Shown: positions 7,566 through 15,763, counted from the stretch's first letter. The stretch: 51,487 bases of DNA from Christensenellaceae bacterium (GCA_031280685.1 JAITGM010000012.1:1-51487), one strand, 5' to 3'. Numbers and translations: made by a program. The notes: generated by a model from the sequence alone, not told the origin.

Positions 7566-7946
7566 ATGGACCACGCGCAGGAGCATGAAACCCGGGCGGT
7601 TCCCGACCGCTGCGATGTGGACGAGCCGCATTTGGAGGTGGTCGAGCTCGCGCGCCGGGCGATCGGCGACACGACGCAGGCCGAAAGGCTGGCCGAGCTT
7701 TTTAAGGTGCTGGGCGATCCCACCCGCGTGCGCATTCTGCAGGCGCTGGACGCCCACACGCTCTGCGTTTGCGATATCGCCCAGGCGCTTTTGATGACGC
7801 AGTCGGCGATTTCGCACCAACTGCGGGTGCTTCGGCAGGCGCGGCTGGTGCGTGCCCGGCGCGAAGGGCGCAGCGTATTTTACGAGCTGGATGACGACCA
7901 CGTTTCGCAAATGTTCAAGCGTGGCCTCGAGCACGTGCTGGAATGA
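7566..7946 (+). CDS. ArsR/SmtB-family metal-sensing repressor (CadC/SmtB type)
   Basis: The 126-residue winged-helix protein would repress its target until a metal binds. It shows both known sensor sites. The alpha-3N type has Cys67 and Cys69 in LCVCDI, with Cys16 in the N-terminal extension. The alpha-5 type has Asp110, His112, His123 and Glu126 in the exact D-x-H-x10-H-x2-E spacing. This suits a Cd/Pb/Zn sensor. The recognition helix is MTQSAISHQLRVL. GGAGG at 7551-7555 serves either this ATG or the GTG at 7560. An ATG at 7558 is followed at once by TGA. No metal exporter or resistance gene lies beside it, so it may control only itself or a distant target. Confidence 0.88.
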   Translation: MDHAQEHETRAVPDRCDVDEPHLEVVELARRAIGDTTQAERLAELFKVLGDPTRVRILQALDAHTLCVCDIAQALLMTQSAISHQLRVLRQARLVRARREGRSVFYELDDDHVSQMFKRGLEHVLE

Positions 7947-8011
7947 CCGCTTTTGGGGTCTTTATGGGGGCTTAAAAGCCAGATAAAAGGGGTTTGGGGG
8001 AAGAAAAGGCG

Positions 8012-9343
8012 ATGGAAACGCAGGGGCGCAGCGCGCCCGCGAGCCTGGAGGCCGAGCGCTCGGTCCTAGGGTGCATGTTGCTCGACCGCGAGGCCGTGCT
8101 CCTTGCGCAGGAGGCCCTCGTGCGCGAGGATTTTTACGCGCCGCAAAACGCCGTTATCTTCGAGGCGATGCTCGCGCTGATCGCCAAGGGCCGGCCGGTC
8201 GATCTCATCACCCTGGGCGACGAGTTGGGCGGCCAGGGCACGCTGGATGGCGTCGGCGGCCCTGCCTACCTGGTTGAGCTTTCCGAATTCGTGCCCAGCA
8301 CGGCCAATGTGCGCGCCTATGTGAACATCGTCGGCGAAAAATCGACGCTTCGGCGGCTGATCGCTGCCTGCGGAAGCATTTTGGGCGATTGCTACGAGGC
8401 TTCAAGGGCAGTCCCCGATATTTTGGACTCCGCCGAGAAGGCGATTTACAACATCGCGATGCGCCGGGGCGGCGACGCGCTGGAGCATATCCGGCCGGTT
8501 CTGCTCCGCGCCTACGCCCAGATTGAGGAACTCTACGTCAACAAGGGCCGAATCTCGGGCGTGCCCTCCGGCTTTGCGGAGCTTGATGCCTTAACGACCG
8601 GCTTCCACGGCGGCGAGTTTATTTTGGTGGCCGCGCGCCCCTCGATGGGCAAGACCGCCTTCATGCTCAACATGGCCCAGCACGCGGCGATCACCGCGAA
8701 AAAGACCGTGGCCTTCTTCTCGCTCGAAATGCCGAAGGAGCAGCTCGCCACCCGCGCGCTTTGCTCGGAAGCGCACGTGAACCTGCAGAGCGTGCGCCAG
8801 GGCAACCTGCACGACGAACAGTGGGAGGGCCTGGCCCGCGCCATGGGCCCCTTGGCCTCGACGAGCATCTTCTTTGACGATACATCTTCCATCACCCTGG
8901 CCGAGCTTCGCTCCCGCTGCCGCAGGATGCAGCTCGAGCGCGGGCTGGACATGGTGATGATCGACTATTTGCAGCTCATGAACGCTTCGGGAAGGCACGA
9001 TTCCAGGCAGAACGAGGTTTCCGAGATCTCGCGCCAGATGAAGATTTTGGCGCTGGAGCTGGGCGTGCCCATCGTGGTGGGTTCGCAGCTCTCGCGCGCG
9101 CCGCAGGGCAGGGCCGATCACCGCCCCGTGCTTTCTGACCTGCGCGACTCGGGCGCCATCGAGCAGGATGCCGATGTGGTCATGTTCCTCTACCGCGACG
9201 AGTACTACAACCCCGAAACCGAGGATAAGAACATCGCCGAGGTGATCTTGCAAAAGCAGCGCAACGGCCCCTTGGGCACCGTGCGCCTTGCGTGGAACGG
9301 CGAATATACCCGCTTTATGAACCCCTCGCGGGCGGGGCTATGA
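8012..9343 (+). CDS. dnaB: replicative DNA helicase
   Basis: This is the hexameric 5'-3' helicase that unwinds the chromosome at the fork (called DnaC in Bacillus). The 443-residue protein has the N-terminal helical domain (SLEAERSVLGCMLLD onwards) and a RecA-like core. The core has Walker A RPSMGKTA at about residues 210-217, Walker B MVMIDYLQLM and SQLSRAPQGR. DLRDSGAIEQDADVV follows near the C-terminus. No intein interrupts the P-loop. The ATG follows GGGGGAAG; a TTG six codons earlier is less likely. Its last codons overlap the next gene as ATGA, so the GTPase downstream is probably translated in step with it. Confidence 0.96.
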   Translation: METQGRSAPASLEAERSVLGCMLLDREAVLLAQEALVREDFYAPQNAVIFEAMLALIAKGRPVDLITLGDELGGQGTLDGVGGPAYLVELSEFVPSTANVRAYVNIVGEKSTLRRLIAACGSILGDCYEASRAVPDILDSAEKAIYNIAMRRGGDALEHIRPVLLRAYAQIEELYVNKGRISGVPSGFAELDALTTGFHGGEFILVAARPSMGKTAFMLNMAQHAAITAKKTVAFFSLEMPKEQLATRALCSEAHVNLQSVRQGNLHDEQWEGLARAMGPLASTSIFFDDTSSITLAELRSRCRRMQLERGLDMVMIDYLQLMNASGRHDSRQNEVSEISRQMKILALELGVPIVVGSQLSRAPQGRADHRPVLSDLRDSGAIEQDADVVMFLYRDEYYNPETEDKNIAEVILQKQRNGPLGTVRLAWNGEYTRFMNPSRAGL

Positions 9344-11229
9344 GGCGCAACATAGGCATTTTCGCCCATGTGGACGCGGGCAAGACCACCCTGACCGAAT
9401 GGCTGCTGTATCTGGGAGGCGTGGTGCCCAAGCCCGGCAGCGTGGATGAAGGCACCGCCCAGACCGACTCGATGGAAATTGAGCGCAGGCGGGGCATTTC
9501 CGTGCGGCAGGCGGCTGCCGCCCTGCGCTATGAGGGCGCTGAGATCACGCTGATTGACACCCCGGGCCACGCGGACTTCGCGGCGGAGGTCGAGCGCGCG
9601 ATTTGGGCGCTCGATGGTGCCATCATGCTCTTTTCGGCCGTGGAGGGCGTGCAGGCGCAGAGTGAAATCTACTTTGACGCGCTGCAAAAGGCCGAAATCC
9701 CTACGATTTTCTTCATCAACAAGCTCGATCGCATCGGGGCCGGCCGCGCAAGGGTGCTGCGCGAGATCGAGGGCGCGCTCGGGGTTAGAACCCTGCCGCT
9801 CTGGGATGGCGAACGGGCCGCCGAGGCAGCCTGCGAAGGCGACGACGCCCTGCTCGAACGCTATTTGGCCGGCGAAACGCTAAGCGGAGACGAGATCGAG
9901 CAGGCCCAGCGCGGTCAGGTTCTGCGATGTGAACTCTACCCGGTTCTGGCCGGCGCCGCGCTGCGCGGCGAAGGAGTCAAAGCCCTGCTCGACGCCGCAA
10001 TCCGCTATTTACCGGAACCTGCCGGCGATGAGGAGGCTCCCCTGGCGGGCATCGTCTACGCCGTATCCGAAAGCAAGGCCATGGGCAGGGCGGCGCATCT
10101 GCGGCTTTATAGCGGCAGGCTCGAAAACCGCATGCCGCTGGGCGACGAAAAGGTGGCGCAGATTCGGGTTTTGAACGGGCTGAAGCCCCAAGACAAGGGC
10201 ATTTTGCGCGCGGGGGAGATCGGTCTGGTCTATGGCCTGGCCGAGGTCAAGGCGGGCGATGTGCTTGGCGAAAGGGCGCTCATCCCAAGGGGGCGGCTGG
10301 CCGCCGAAATCGCCAGGCCGCTCATGGCAGCAAGGGTCAGCCCCGAAAGCCCGGCGCAGCTTCGCGCGCTTCGCCGCGCGCTGGACGAGCTTTCGGCGCA
10401 GGATCCGCACCTGGCCGCGCGCTGGTCGCCCTTGACGCACGAGCTGTATTTGCAGCTCACCGGGGGCATACAAATCGAGGTGCTCCAGGCCGTTTTAAAG
10501 GAGCAATACGGCCTGAACTGCACTTTTTCCCCGCCGCAGGTGCTCTATAAAGAAACCATCGCTAAAGAGGCCTTCGGCTTTGTGAGCTACACCATGCCAA
10601 AGCCCTGCTGGGCCATTCTGCGCTTCCGGCTCAGCCCCTTGCCGCGCGGCGCGGGGGTGCGCTTTTCGGTCAGCATCGATCCGCGCAAGATCGGCTACCG
10701 CTATCTGCGGCAGGTCGAGCAATCCATTCCGCGCGCCCTTGAACAGGGCATGCTGGGCTGGGAAGTGACCGATCTGGCCATCGAGCTGGTGGATGGCAGC
10801 GACCACCCCATCCACACTCACCCGCTGGATTTTGCCCTTGCCACGCCCATAGGCCTTTTAGACGGCCTGCGCAGCGGCGGTTCGGTGCTCCTCGAGCCCA
10901 TTTTAGCCTGCCGCTTCACGGTGCCGCAGTCCGCTTTGGGCCAGCTGATGGGCGAGCTTTCGGCCCTGCGCGGCAGTTTCGAAGCGCCGGCGCGGCGCGG
11001 CGAAATCGCCGTGCTGAAGGCGCGCCTGCCCGCCGCCGAGAGCCTGGATCTGCCCCAAAGGCTCGCCGCGATGACCGGCGGGCGCGGCGTGATGGTTTCA
11101 CGGCTCGCGGGCTATGAACCCTGCCCCGTTCTCCCCTCAAAAACGGCGGAAAGAAGGGGCGTGCACCCGCTGGATACCGCAAAATATATCCTCGCGGCCA
11201 GGTCGGCCCTCGAAAGCGATATTTGGTGA
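9340..11229 (+). CDS. TetM/OtrA-like ribosomal-protection-type translational GTPase
   Basis: The 629-residue protein has the EF-G-like layout of ribosomal protection proteins: a GTPase domain, then domains II to V. G motifs are clear: AHVDAGKTTL (G1), RRGIS (switch I), DTPGHADF (G3) and NKLD (G4). The C-terminal part (RGVMVSRLAGYEPCP, then a helix containing DTAKYILAA) matches the region where Tet(M)-class proteins reach the decoding centre. Such proteins remove tetracycline from the ribosome. Chromosomal relatives are widespread in Clostridia and not all are proven to give resistance. The base composition matches its neighbours and there are no mobile-element marks, so this looks like a resident paralogue. 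The ATG overlaps the dnaB stop (ATGA). Confidence 0.85.
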   Translation: MRRNIGIFAHVDAGKTTLTEWLLYLGGVVPKPGSVDEGTAQTDSMEIERRRGISVRQAAAALRYEGAEITLIDTPGHADFAAEVERAIWALDGAIMLFSAVEGVQAQSEIYFDALQKAEIPTIFFINKLDRIGAGRARVLREIEGALGVRTLPLWDGERAAEAACEGDDALLERYLAGETLSGDEIEQAQRGQVLRCELYPVLAGAALRGEGVKALLDAAIRYLPEPAGDEEAPLAGIVYAVSESKAMGRAAHLRLYSGRLENRMPLGDEKVAQIRVLNGLKPQDKGILRAGEIGLVYGLAEVKAGDVLGERALIPRGRLAAEIARPLMAARVSPESPAQLRALRRALDELSAQDPHLAARWSPLTHELYLQLTGGIQIEVLQAVLKEQYGLNCTFSPPQVLYKETIAKEAFGFVSYTMPKPCWAILRFRLSPLPRGAGVRFSVSIDPRKIGYRYLRQVEQSIPRALEQGMLGWEVTDLAIELVDGSDHPIHTHPLDFALATPIGLLDGLRSGGSVLLEPILACRFTVPQSALGQLMGELSALRGSFEAPARRGEIAVLKARLPAAESLDLPQRLAAMTGGRGVMVSRLAGYEPCPVLPSKTAERRGVHPLDTAKYILAARSALESDIW

Positions 11230-11660
11230 TGCGGAGGGCCTTCCGCGAGCGGAATGCCCTTGAATGAAGGCGCGGGGGAGCGGATCCCTCGCCTCCCTCT
11301 GGGGGAGCTGAGCTTGCCGTTGCTGTGATGCGGCAAGTGCATAGGCCATAGGCCTCGCGCTTCAATGGGCAGGCGCTTTTTAGGCGGGAGCTGAACATCG
11401 GGCGACGCCTCGTGGCGGGGGCGAGGAAGAAACTCCGGGCTTCGTACCCAATTTGGGGACGAAACCAAGGCATGGCGGCGTGTAGTTTCGCGCCGTAGCT
11501 CGAATCACGCCTTCCGGGGGCGAGCCCGGAGGGAACCTTCGGGATCCGGCGAGAGGGGCGAAGGCCCTCTCGCCGGGCAGCCGCGCGAAGCGCGGCGCCC
11601 GCCCCTCGGCGCGCGAGCGGAGCGAGCCGCGCCGAGGTATAGGCAATAACACGATAGAAG
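11230..11660. repeat. intergenic composite palindromic repeat region
   Basis: No gene is supported here. 11241-11266 is identical over 26 bases to 6932-6957. From about 11540 to 11637 several hairpins follow one another. The first is a CCGGCGAGAGGG stem pairing across GCGAAG. The second is GCCGCGCGAAGCGCGGC, with a very stable GCGAAGC turn. The last is the GCGAGCGGAGCGAGC palindrome. The same series, inverted, occurs at 51378-51487 and partly at 45543-45640. Confidence 0.75.
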
Positions 11661-11673
11661 GGAAGGATTGCCC

Positions 11674-12468
11674 TTGCAGCTTCGCTTTTGCTCGCTGTTC
11701 AGCGGCTCCTCGGGGAATGCCAGCTTTGTTTCCTTCGGCGAAACCGCCCTGCTCATCGACGCAGGCCTGCCCGCCAAGACGCTGACCGCGGCGCTGGACG
11801 CAATCGGCGTAAGCCCCTCGGATTTGAGCGGCATCCTCATCACCCACGAGCATTCGGACCATGTTCGCGGGCTGGAAACCCTGGCCAAGCGCTATAGATT
11901 GGATGTTTTTGCCAGCGAAGGCACCTGGGACGCGATGGGCCCGCGCTTCCCCGGCCTGCTGCCCAGGCAGCGGAGGGAGTTTCGCCCTGAAGAGGATTTT
12001 TACATCGGCCAGGTCAACGTGCTGCCCTTCGAGATCCCGCACGACGCAGCCCAGCCCGTCGGCTTTTGCCTGGAAGCGGGGGGCAAAAAGGTATCCTTTG
12101 CCACAGATCTTGGGCATACTAGCCGCGAAGTCATCGACCGGGCGGCAAATTCCGACGTGCTGCTGCTGGAAGCGAACCACGACGTGGAGATGTTAAAGGC
12201 CGGGCCCTACCCTGCGATGCTGAAGCGGCGGATCTTGGGCAATAGGGGGCATCTTTCGAACGAAGCCTGCGCCCTTGCGCTGCAAAAGCTGCTACCTGGG
12301 CTTAAATACGTCTTTTTGGGCCACCTAAGCCGCGAGAACAACGCGCCGGAGCTCGCCTACGCCGCGGCGGAAGGCGCGGCGCTGCGCCTTGGCGCGCGGA
12401 TAGGCAGCGACATCTTCCTCTCCGTGGCCTACCCAAACCGCACCGCGGAGCCTGTGGTTTTGGCATAA
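11674..12468 (+). CDS. walJ: WalJ/YycJ-type metallo-beta-lactamase-fold hydrolase
   Basis: The 264-residue protein begins QLRFCSLFSGSSGN, like other YycJ proteins, and has the metal-binding motif THEHSDH at residues 57-63. Later metal ligands lie in the ATDLGHTSRE, EANHDVEML and GHLS segments. YycJ is a DNA exonuclease-type hydrolase linked to cell-wall and division coordination and mismatch repair. I chose this TTG because GGAAGG ends 7 bases upstream and the product then matches family N-termini; a TTG two codons earlier is also possible. It sits just before htrA, the order seen at the end of the Bacillus wal operon, but walRKHI are not here. Confidence 0.9.
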   Translation: MQLRFCSLFSGSSGNASFVSFGETALLIDAGLPAKTLTAALDAIGVSPSDLSGILITHEHSDHVRGLETLAKRYRLDVFASEGTWDAMGPRFPGLLPRQRREFRPEEDFYIGQVNVLPFEIPHDAAQPVGFCLEAGGKKVSFATDLGHTSREVIDRAANSDVLLLEANHDVEMLKAGPYPAMLKRRILGNRGHLSNEACALALQKLLPGLKYVFLGHLSRENNAPELAYAAAEGAALRLGARIGSDIFLSVAYPNRTAEPVVLA

Positions 12469-12504
12469 AAGCGCTTCCCCGGCCGAAACGCGGACGGAGG
12501 AAAA

Positions 12505-13578
12505 ATGGTGAATTCAAAAGGACTGCGCAGGGCGTCGCGGGCGCTCTGCCTTTCGGCGCTCGCGCTCGCGCTGGGGCTTTGCCTCGGCTGCGGCCGGGCG
12601 GCCGGCGAAGGCGGCGCGCAGGGCCCAGGAACCGGTCTTTCGCGCACCGCTTTAAGCGAAAGCTCGATGGAATCGGTCGCGCGGGCCGTTTCGCCCAGCG
12701 TGGTGGGCATCGCCGCGCTGCGCGGGGGCGAGGTGCAGGGCATCGGCTCCGGCGTCGTCGCGCACGAAAAGGGCTATGTGCTCACGAACTTTCATGTGGC
12801 GCAGGTGGGCAGCGAGTTCAGTCTGGTCTTTGAGGATGGCACCAAGGCCAGCGCCACGCTCTGCTGGGGCGACGCCGCGCTGGACCTGGCCCTGCTCAAG
12901 GCGGAGGGCAGCTTCAGCCCCGCCAGCCTGGGCAGTGCGGGCAGCGCAAGGCCGGGCGAGAGCGTCCTGGTCATCGGCACGCCGCTGACGCTGCAGTTTC
13001 AGCACACCGTGACCCACGGCATCGTCAGCGCCACGGGCAGGGCTTTGCGGGTGCCCGCGCTCAAGGATGCAGGCGAAAGCTCCTTCATGGAGGATCTGAT
13101 CCAGACCGACGCCTTCATCAACCCGGGCAACTCCGGCGGCCCGCTGGTCAACATGCGCGGCGAGGTGATTGGCATCGTGACGATGAAGGTCGAGCAGGCG
13201 GCGGGCATCGGCTTTGCCATCCCTATCGACATCGCTGCCCCGATCATCAAGCATTTTGCCCAAAAGGGCAGCTACGAAACGCCCTATCTCGGCGTTTCCG
13301 CTTTCGACGCGCAGATCGCCCGCTTTTTTGACGAGCGCCTCGAGATGGAAACCGGCCTTTGCGTGATCGAAACCGCGACCAAAAGCCCAGCCGCGAAGGC
13401 CGGCCTGCAGGCCGGCGATATTTTGCTCTATGCGGACGGCCGTGAGCTCAAGAGCATGCTCGATTTGCGCTACTGCATCTATTCGCACGAGGCCGGCGAG
13501 GAGATCGGCTTCGATCTTGAGCGCGGAGGGCGGCGAATCGCGCTGAAGGTGAAGCTCGAGCCCCTGCCTCTGGGCTGA
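12505..13578 (+). CDS. htrA: HtrA/DegP-like serine protease with PDZ domain
   Basis: The 357-residue protein starts with a basic, hydrophobic export signal (about residues 8-29). A Cys-Gly pair at its end could be a weak lipobox, so it may be a membrane-anchored or lipid-attached surface protease. The trypsin-like domain shows the catalytic triad His97 (TNFHVAQ), Asp127 (DAALDLALLK) and Ser210 (PGNSGGPL). A single PDZ domain follows from about residue 255. It degrades or refolds damaged exported proteins. It lies 36 bases after walJ with its own GGAGG site, probably in the same operon. No CssRS-like regulator is nearby. Confidence 0.93.
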   Translation: MVNSKGLRRASRALCLSALALALGLCLGCGRAAGEGGAQGPGTGLSRTALSESSMESVARAVSPSVVGIAALRGGEVQGIGSGVVAHEKGYVLTNFHVAQVGSEFSLVFEDGTKASATLCWGDAALDLALLKAEGSFSPASLGSAGSARPGESVLVIGTPLTLQFQHTVTHGIVSATGRALRVPALKDAGESSFMEDLIQTDAFINPGNSGGPLVNMRGEVIGIVTMKVEQAAGIGFAIPIDIAAPIIKHFAQKGSYETPYLGVSAFDAQIARFFDERLEMETGLCVIETATKSPAAKAGLQAGDILLYADGRELKSMLDLRYCIYSHEAGEEIGFDLERGGRRIALKVKLEPLPLG

Positions 13579-13765
13579 CGGTGCGGCCCTCCGGGTCTTC
13601 GCGGGCGGGATACCCCCGCGTGCCGCATCCACACGCCTTTTCCTCCGTCATTGCGGGGGAACCGAAGCAATCCAGCCTGCCTCCTTGTTTGACAAGGGCT
13701 TCTGGATTGCTTTGCCGCTCTGGGCTTGCGAAGGCGCGGATGCGCCGCGGGCCGCGCCAGCGAAA
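13579..13765. repeat. intergenic inverted repeat after htrA
   Basis: AAGCAATCCAG (13665-13675) and CTGGATTGCTT (13702-13712) form an 11-bp stem with a 26-base loop. This is preceded by CATTGCGGGGGAACC. The same words (ATTGCTTCG, TCATTGCG, GAAGCAAT) recur at 27393-27612 and near 35830, so this is a second dispersed intergenic repeat family. Confidence 0.65.
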
Positions 13766-13771
13766 TTTAAC

Positions 13772-13801
13772 TTGACGGAAAAGCGCAAAGCTGGGTATAC
13801 T
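13772..13801 (+). promoter_or_regulatory. promoter of the T-box/aspS2-gatCAB operon
   Basis: TTGACG (13772-13777), an 18-base spacer and TATACT (13796-13801) lie just before the T-box leader. Confidence 0.75.
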
Positions 13802-13807
13802 ATGCGG

Positions 13808-14113
13808 AGTTTAAAGGCGATGATGGAAATTCCCTTTTCGCGCGAAGGCCCGGGGCAGAGAAGCGGCGCCACCGGCTGAGAGCGCGGCACACGGCCTGCG
13901 AAGAGGGGGAACGCTCCGGAGCCGGGGCTTCGAACGGCCTGTTTGGGCCGATTAGGGGCGCCCCGCCTTGCCCTGCGTTATCCGGGCCCAAACGAGGCCG
14001 CGCTGTGCCTGCGCTTCAGGCGCGCGGCGAACTCGGGGTGGCACCGCGGAGCCTTTGTTCGAAAGAGCAGGCCCGCCCCCTTGGCATTTTGCCAGGGAGG
14101 CGGGCCTTTTTTT
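13808..14113 (+). promoter_or_regulatory. T-box riboswitch, Asn specifier with overlapping Glu codon
   Basis: The leader has Stem I features: GCGATGATGG near 13816, CAGAGAAGCGG, and an ACCGGCTGAGAGCG terminal part. The T-box GGGTGGCACCGCGG is at 14036-14049. A transcription terminator follows at 14069-14113 (AGGCCCGCC with GGCGGGCCT, then seven T). Aligned on the shared TCCGGAGC with the Tyr T-box of this window, the specifier falls on AAC at 13910-13912. The base before it makes GAA (Glu) overlap by one-base shift. Uncharged tRNA should stabilise the antiterminator and switch on AspRS2 and GatCAB. Confidence 0.9.
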
Positions 14114-14143
14114 AGGCCACATCAGACCGAAAGGAAGAGCGAG

Positions 14144-15427
14144 ATGGAAACGAAGGCAGTCAGGGCTTTTCGCGAGGACGAGGGTGCGCCGCTCTGCGGC
14201 ATGGCCCACCAAATTAAGGATATGGCGGGCTTTAGCTTTTTGATGCTGCGCACCGGGCTTGGCCTTGCGCAGTGCGTGCTGGATAAGGCGCTGCTAGAGG
14301 GCATCACCGAGGGCTGCGCCCTGCGCCTGTATGGCGAAAAGGTGGCCGATGAGCGCGCCCCGGGCGGCTTTGAGCTGCGCGTGAGCAAGGCCGAGGTTCT
14401 CTCGCGCCCATCTAGCCCCTTGCCGCCGCAGATCGGCAAATACAACCTGGGCATGGCGCTCGAAAACGAGCTGGGCATTCGGCCCGTCGCGCTGCGCAAC
14501 CTCAAAAAGCGCGCGGTTTTCAAGGTGCAGGAGGGCATCGTGCGCGGCTTCCGCGGCTTCCTCGAATCGCAGGGCTTTACCGAGATCCATAGCCCCAAGC
14601 TGGGCCTCAGCGGCGCCGAGGGCGGCGCGAACATGTTCCGCCTGCCCTATTTTGGCGACACGGTCGCGGTGCTGGCGCAGAGCCCGCAGTTTTATAAGCA
14701 AATTATGGTCGGCGTCTTCGGGCGGGTCTTTGAGGTCGGGCCGGTCTTTCGGGCCGAAAAGCACGCCACGGCCCGGCACCTCAACGAATACACCTCGCTG
14801 GACTTTGAGATGGGCTTCATCGACTCAGAAAAGGACGTGATGGCCATGGAAACGGGGATGCTCCGCGCCGTGGTCGAGCTTTTACAGGCCGAATACGCCC
14901 CGCAGCTAAAGATTTTGAAGGCCGAACTGCCCGAAATCGACGAGATCCCCTACATCGAGTTTACGCAGGCGAAGGAAGCCATCGCCGCGCGCTATAACCG
15001 CCGCATCCGCGACCCCTATGATTTGGAGCCCGAGGAGGAGCAGCTCATCTCGAAGATGATGCTCGAAGAAACCGGCTCGAGGTTCTGCTTCGTCACGCGC
15101 TACCCCTCCAAAAAGCGCCCCTTTTACGCCATGGATGATTTCGACGATGAAAGGTATACCCGCAGCTTCGATCTGCTCTTTGACGGGCTTGAGATCACCA
15201 CCGGCGGCCAGCGCATTCATCAATACGATCGCCAGGTGCAAAAGCTGCTTGACCGGGGCATGGACCCTGCCGAGTTCGAGGACTTTTTGATGATCCACAA
15301 ATACGGCATGCCGCCCCATGGCGGGCTGGGCATCGGCCTGGAGCGGCTGACGATGAAGTTTTTGGGCCTGCAGAACATCCGCGAGGCCTCCCTCTTCCCC
15401 AGGGACATCAACCGCCTGCGCCCATAA
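14144..15427 (+). CDS. aspS2: aspartate--tRNA(Asp/Asn) ligase, archaeal type (AspRS2)
   Basis: The 427-residue class II synthetase charges tRNA with aspartate. It matches archaeal-type, non-discriminating AspRS rather than AsnRS or the long bacterial AspRS. It lacks the GAD insertion, has ITTGGQRIHQY and MPPHGGLGIGLERL, and ends NIREASLFPRD, whereas AsnRS enzymes end in a different FPR context. Class II motif 2 is FRAEKHATARHLNEYTSLDFEM-like at about residues 203-225. Since gatCAB follows, the likely role is to make Asp-tRNA(Asn) for conversion to Asn-tRNA(Asn). The ATG follows AAGGAAGAG after the T-box terminator; upstream open frame is riboswitch sequence. No separate AsnRS is visible in this window. 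Confidence 0.88.
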   Translation: METKAVRAFREDEGAPLCGMAHQIKDMAGFSFLMLRTGLGLAQCVLDKALLEGITEGCALRLYGEKVADERAPGGFELRVSKAEVLSRPSSPLPPQIGKYNLGMALENELGIRPVALRNLKKRAVFKVQEGIVRGFRGFLESQGFTEIHSPKLGLSGAEGGANMFRLPYFGDTVAVLAQSPQFYKQIMVGVFGRVFEVGPVFRAEKHATARHLNEYTSLDFEMGFIDSEKDVMAMETGMLRAVVELLQAEYAPQLKILKAELPEIDEIPYIEFTQAKEAIAARYNRRIRDPYDLEPEEEQLISKMMLEETGSRFCFVTRYPSKKRPFYAMDDFDDERYTRSFDLLFDGLEITTGGQRIHQYDRQVQKLLDRGMDPAEFEDFLMIHKYGMPPHGGLGIGLERLTMKFLGLQNIREASLFPRDINRLRP

Positions 15428-15466
15428 AAAGCCGCTTTTTCGCTTCATTTTGAAGGAGGTTTGGCC

Positions 15467-15751
15467 ATGAAGATCACCATCACCGACGAAAGCCTTGACT
15501 ATTTGGCCGCGCTCTCGCGCCTTTCCGTCCCGGAAGGCGAGCGCGAAACCCTCAAGCGCGAGCTGCAGAGCCTGCTCGACTATATGGAGCTGCTCGACGC
15601 CCTGCCCGAAACCGAGCTTCAAATTCAGGGCCAGGGGCGCGAAACCCTGCGTGGGGACGAGGTCACCCCATCGTACCCGGTAGAGGCCATCACACTCAAC
15701 GGCGCGGCGGTGCGCGGCGGCGCCTTCCAGGTGCCGCAGACCGTGGAATAG
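15467..15751 (+). CDS. gatC: Asp-tRNA(Asn)/Glu-tRNA(Gln) amidotransferase subunit C
   Basis: The 94-residue GatC binds around the GatA-GatB interface and helps GatA fold. The sequence (DESLDYLAALSRLSVPEGE at the start, a LLDYMELLDALPETE centre and a late LRGDEVTPS) is typical in length and pattern. The ATG follows AAGGAGGT by 7 bases; a TTG two codons earlier overlaps poorly with that site. It lies 39 bases after AspRS2 and 12 bases before gatA, in one operon. Confidence 0.9.
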   Translation: MKITITDESLDYLAALSRLSVPEGERETLKRELQSLLDYMELLDALPETELQIQGQGRETLRGDEVTPSYPVEAITLNGAAVRGGAFQVPQTVE

Positions 15752-15763
15752 GGGGCGAAAAAG

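Noticed and set aside
8600-8680. Intein or insertion in the dnaB P-loop
   Set aside because: The Walker A region reads straight through RPSMGKTA with normal spacing and total length.
9340-11229. Proven tetracycline resistance gene
   Set aside because: The family is right, but chromosomal relatives vary in function, and composition and coupling to dnaB give no sign of recent acquisition.
12652-13632. 326-codon open frame on the minus strand opposite htrA
   Set aside because: Shadow frame of a GC-rich gene; no motif, and htrA with its catalytic triad clearly occupies the other strand.
14144-15427. Asparagine--tRNA ligase
   Set aside because: The C-terminus, lack of AsnRS-type ending and linkage to gatCAB fit archaeal-type AspRS instead.
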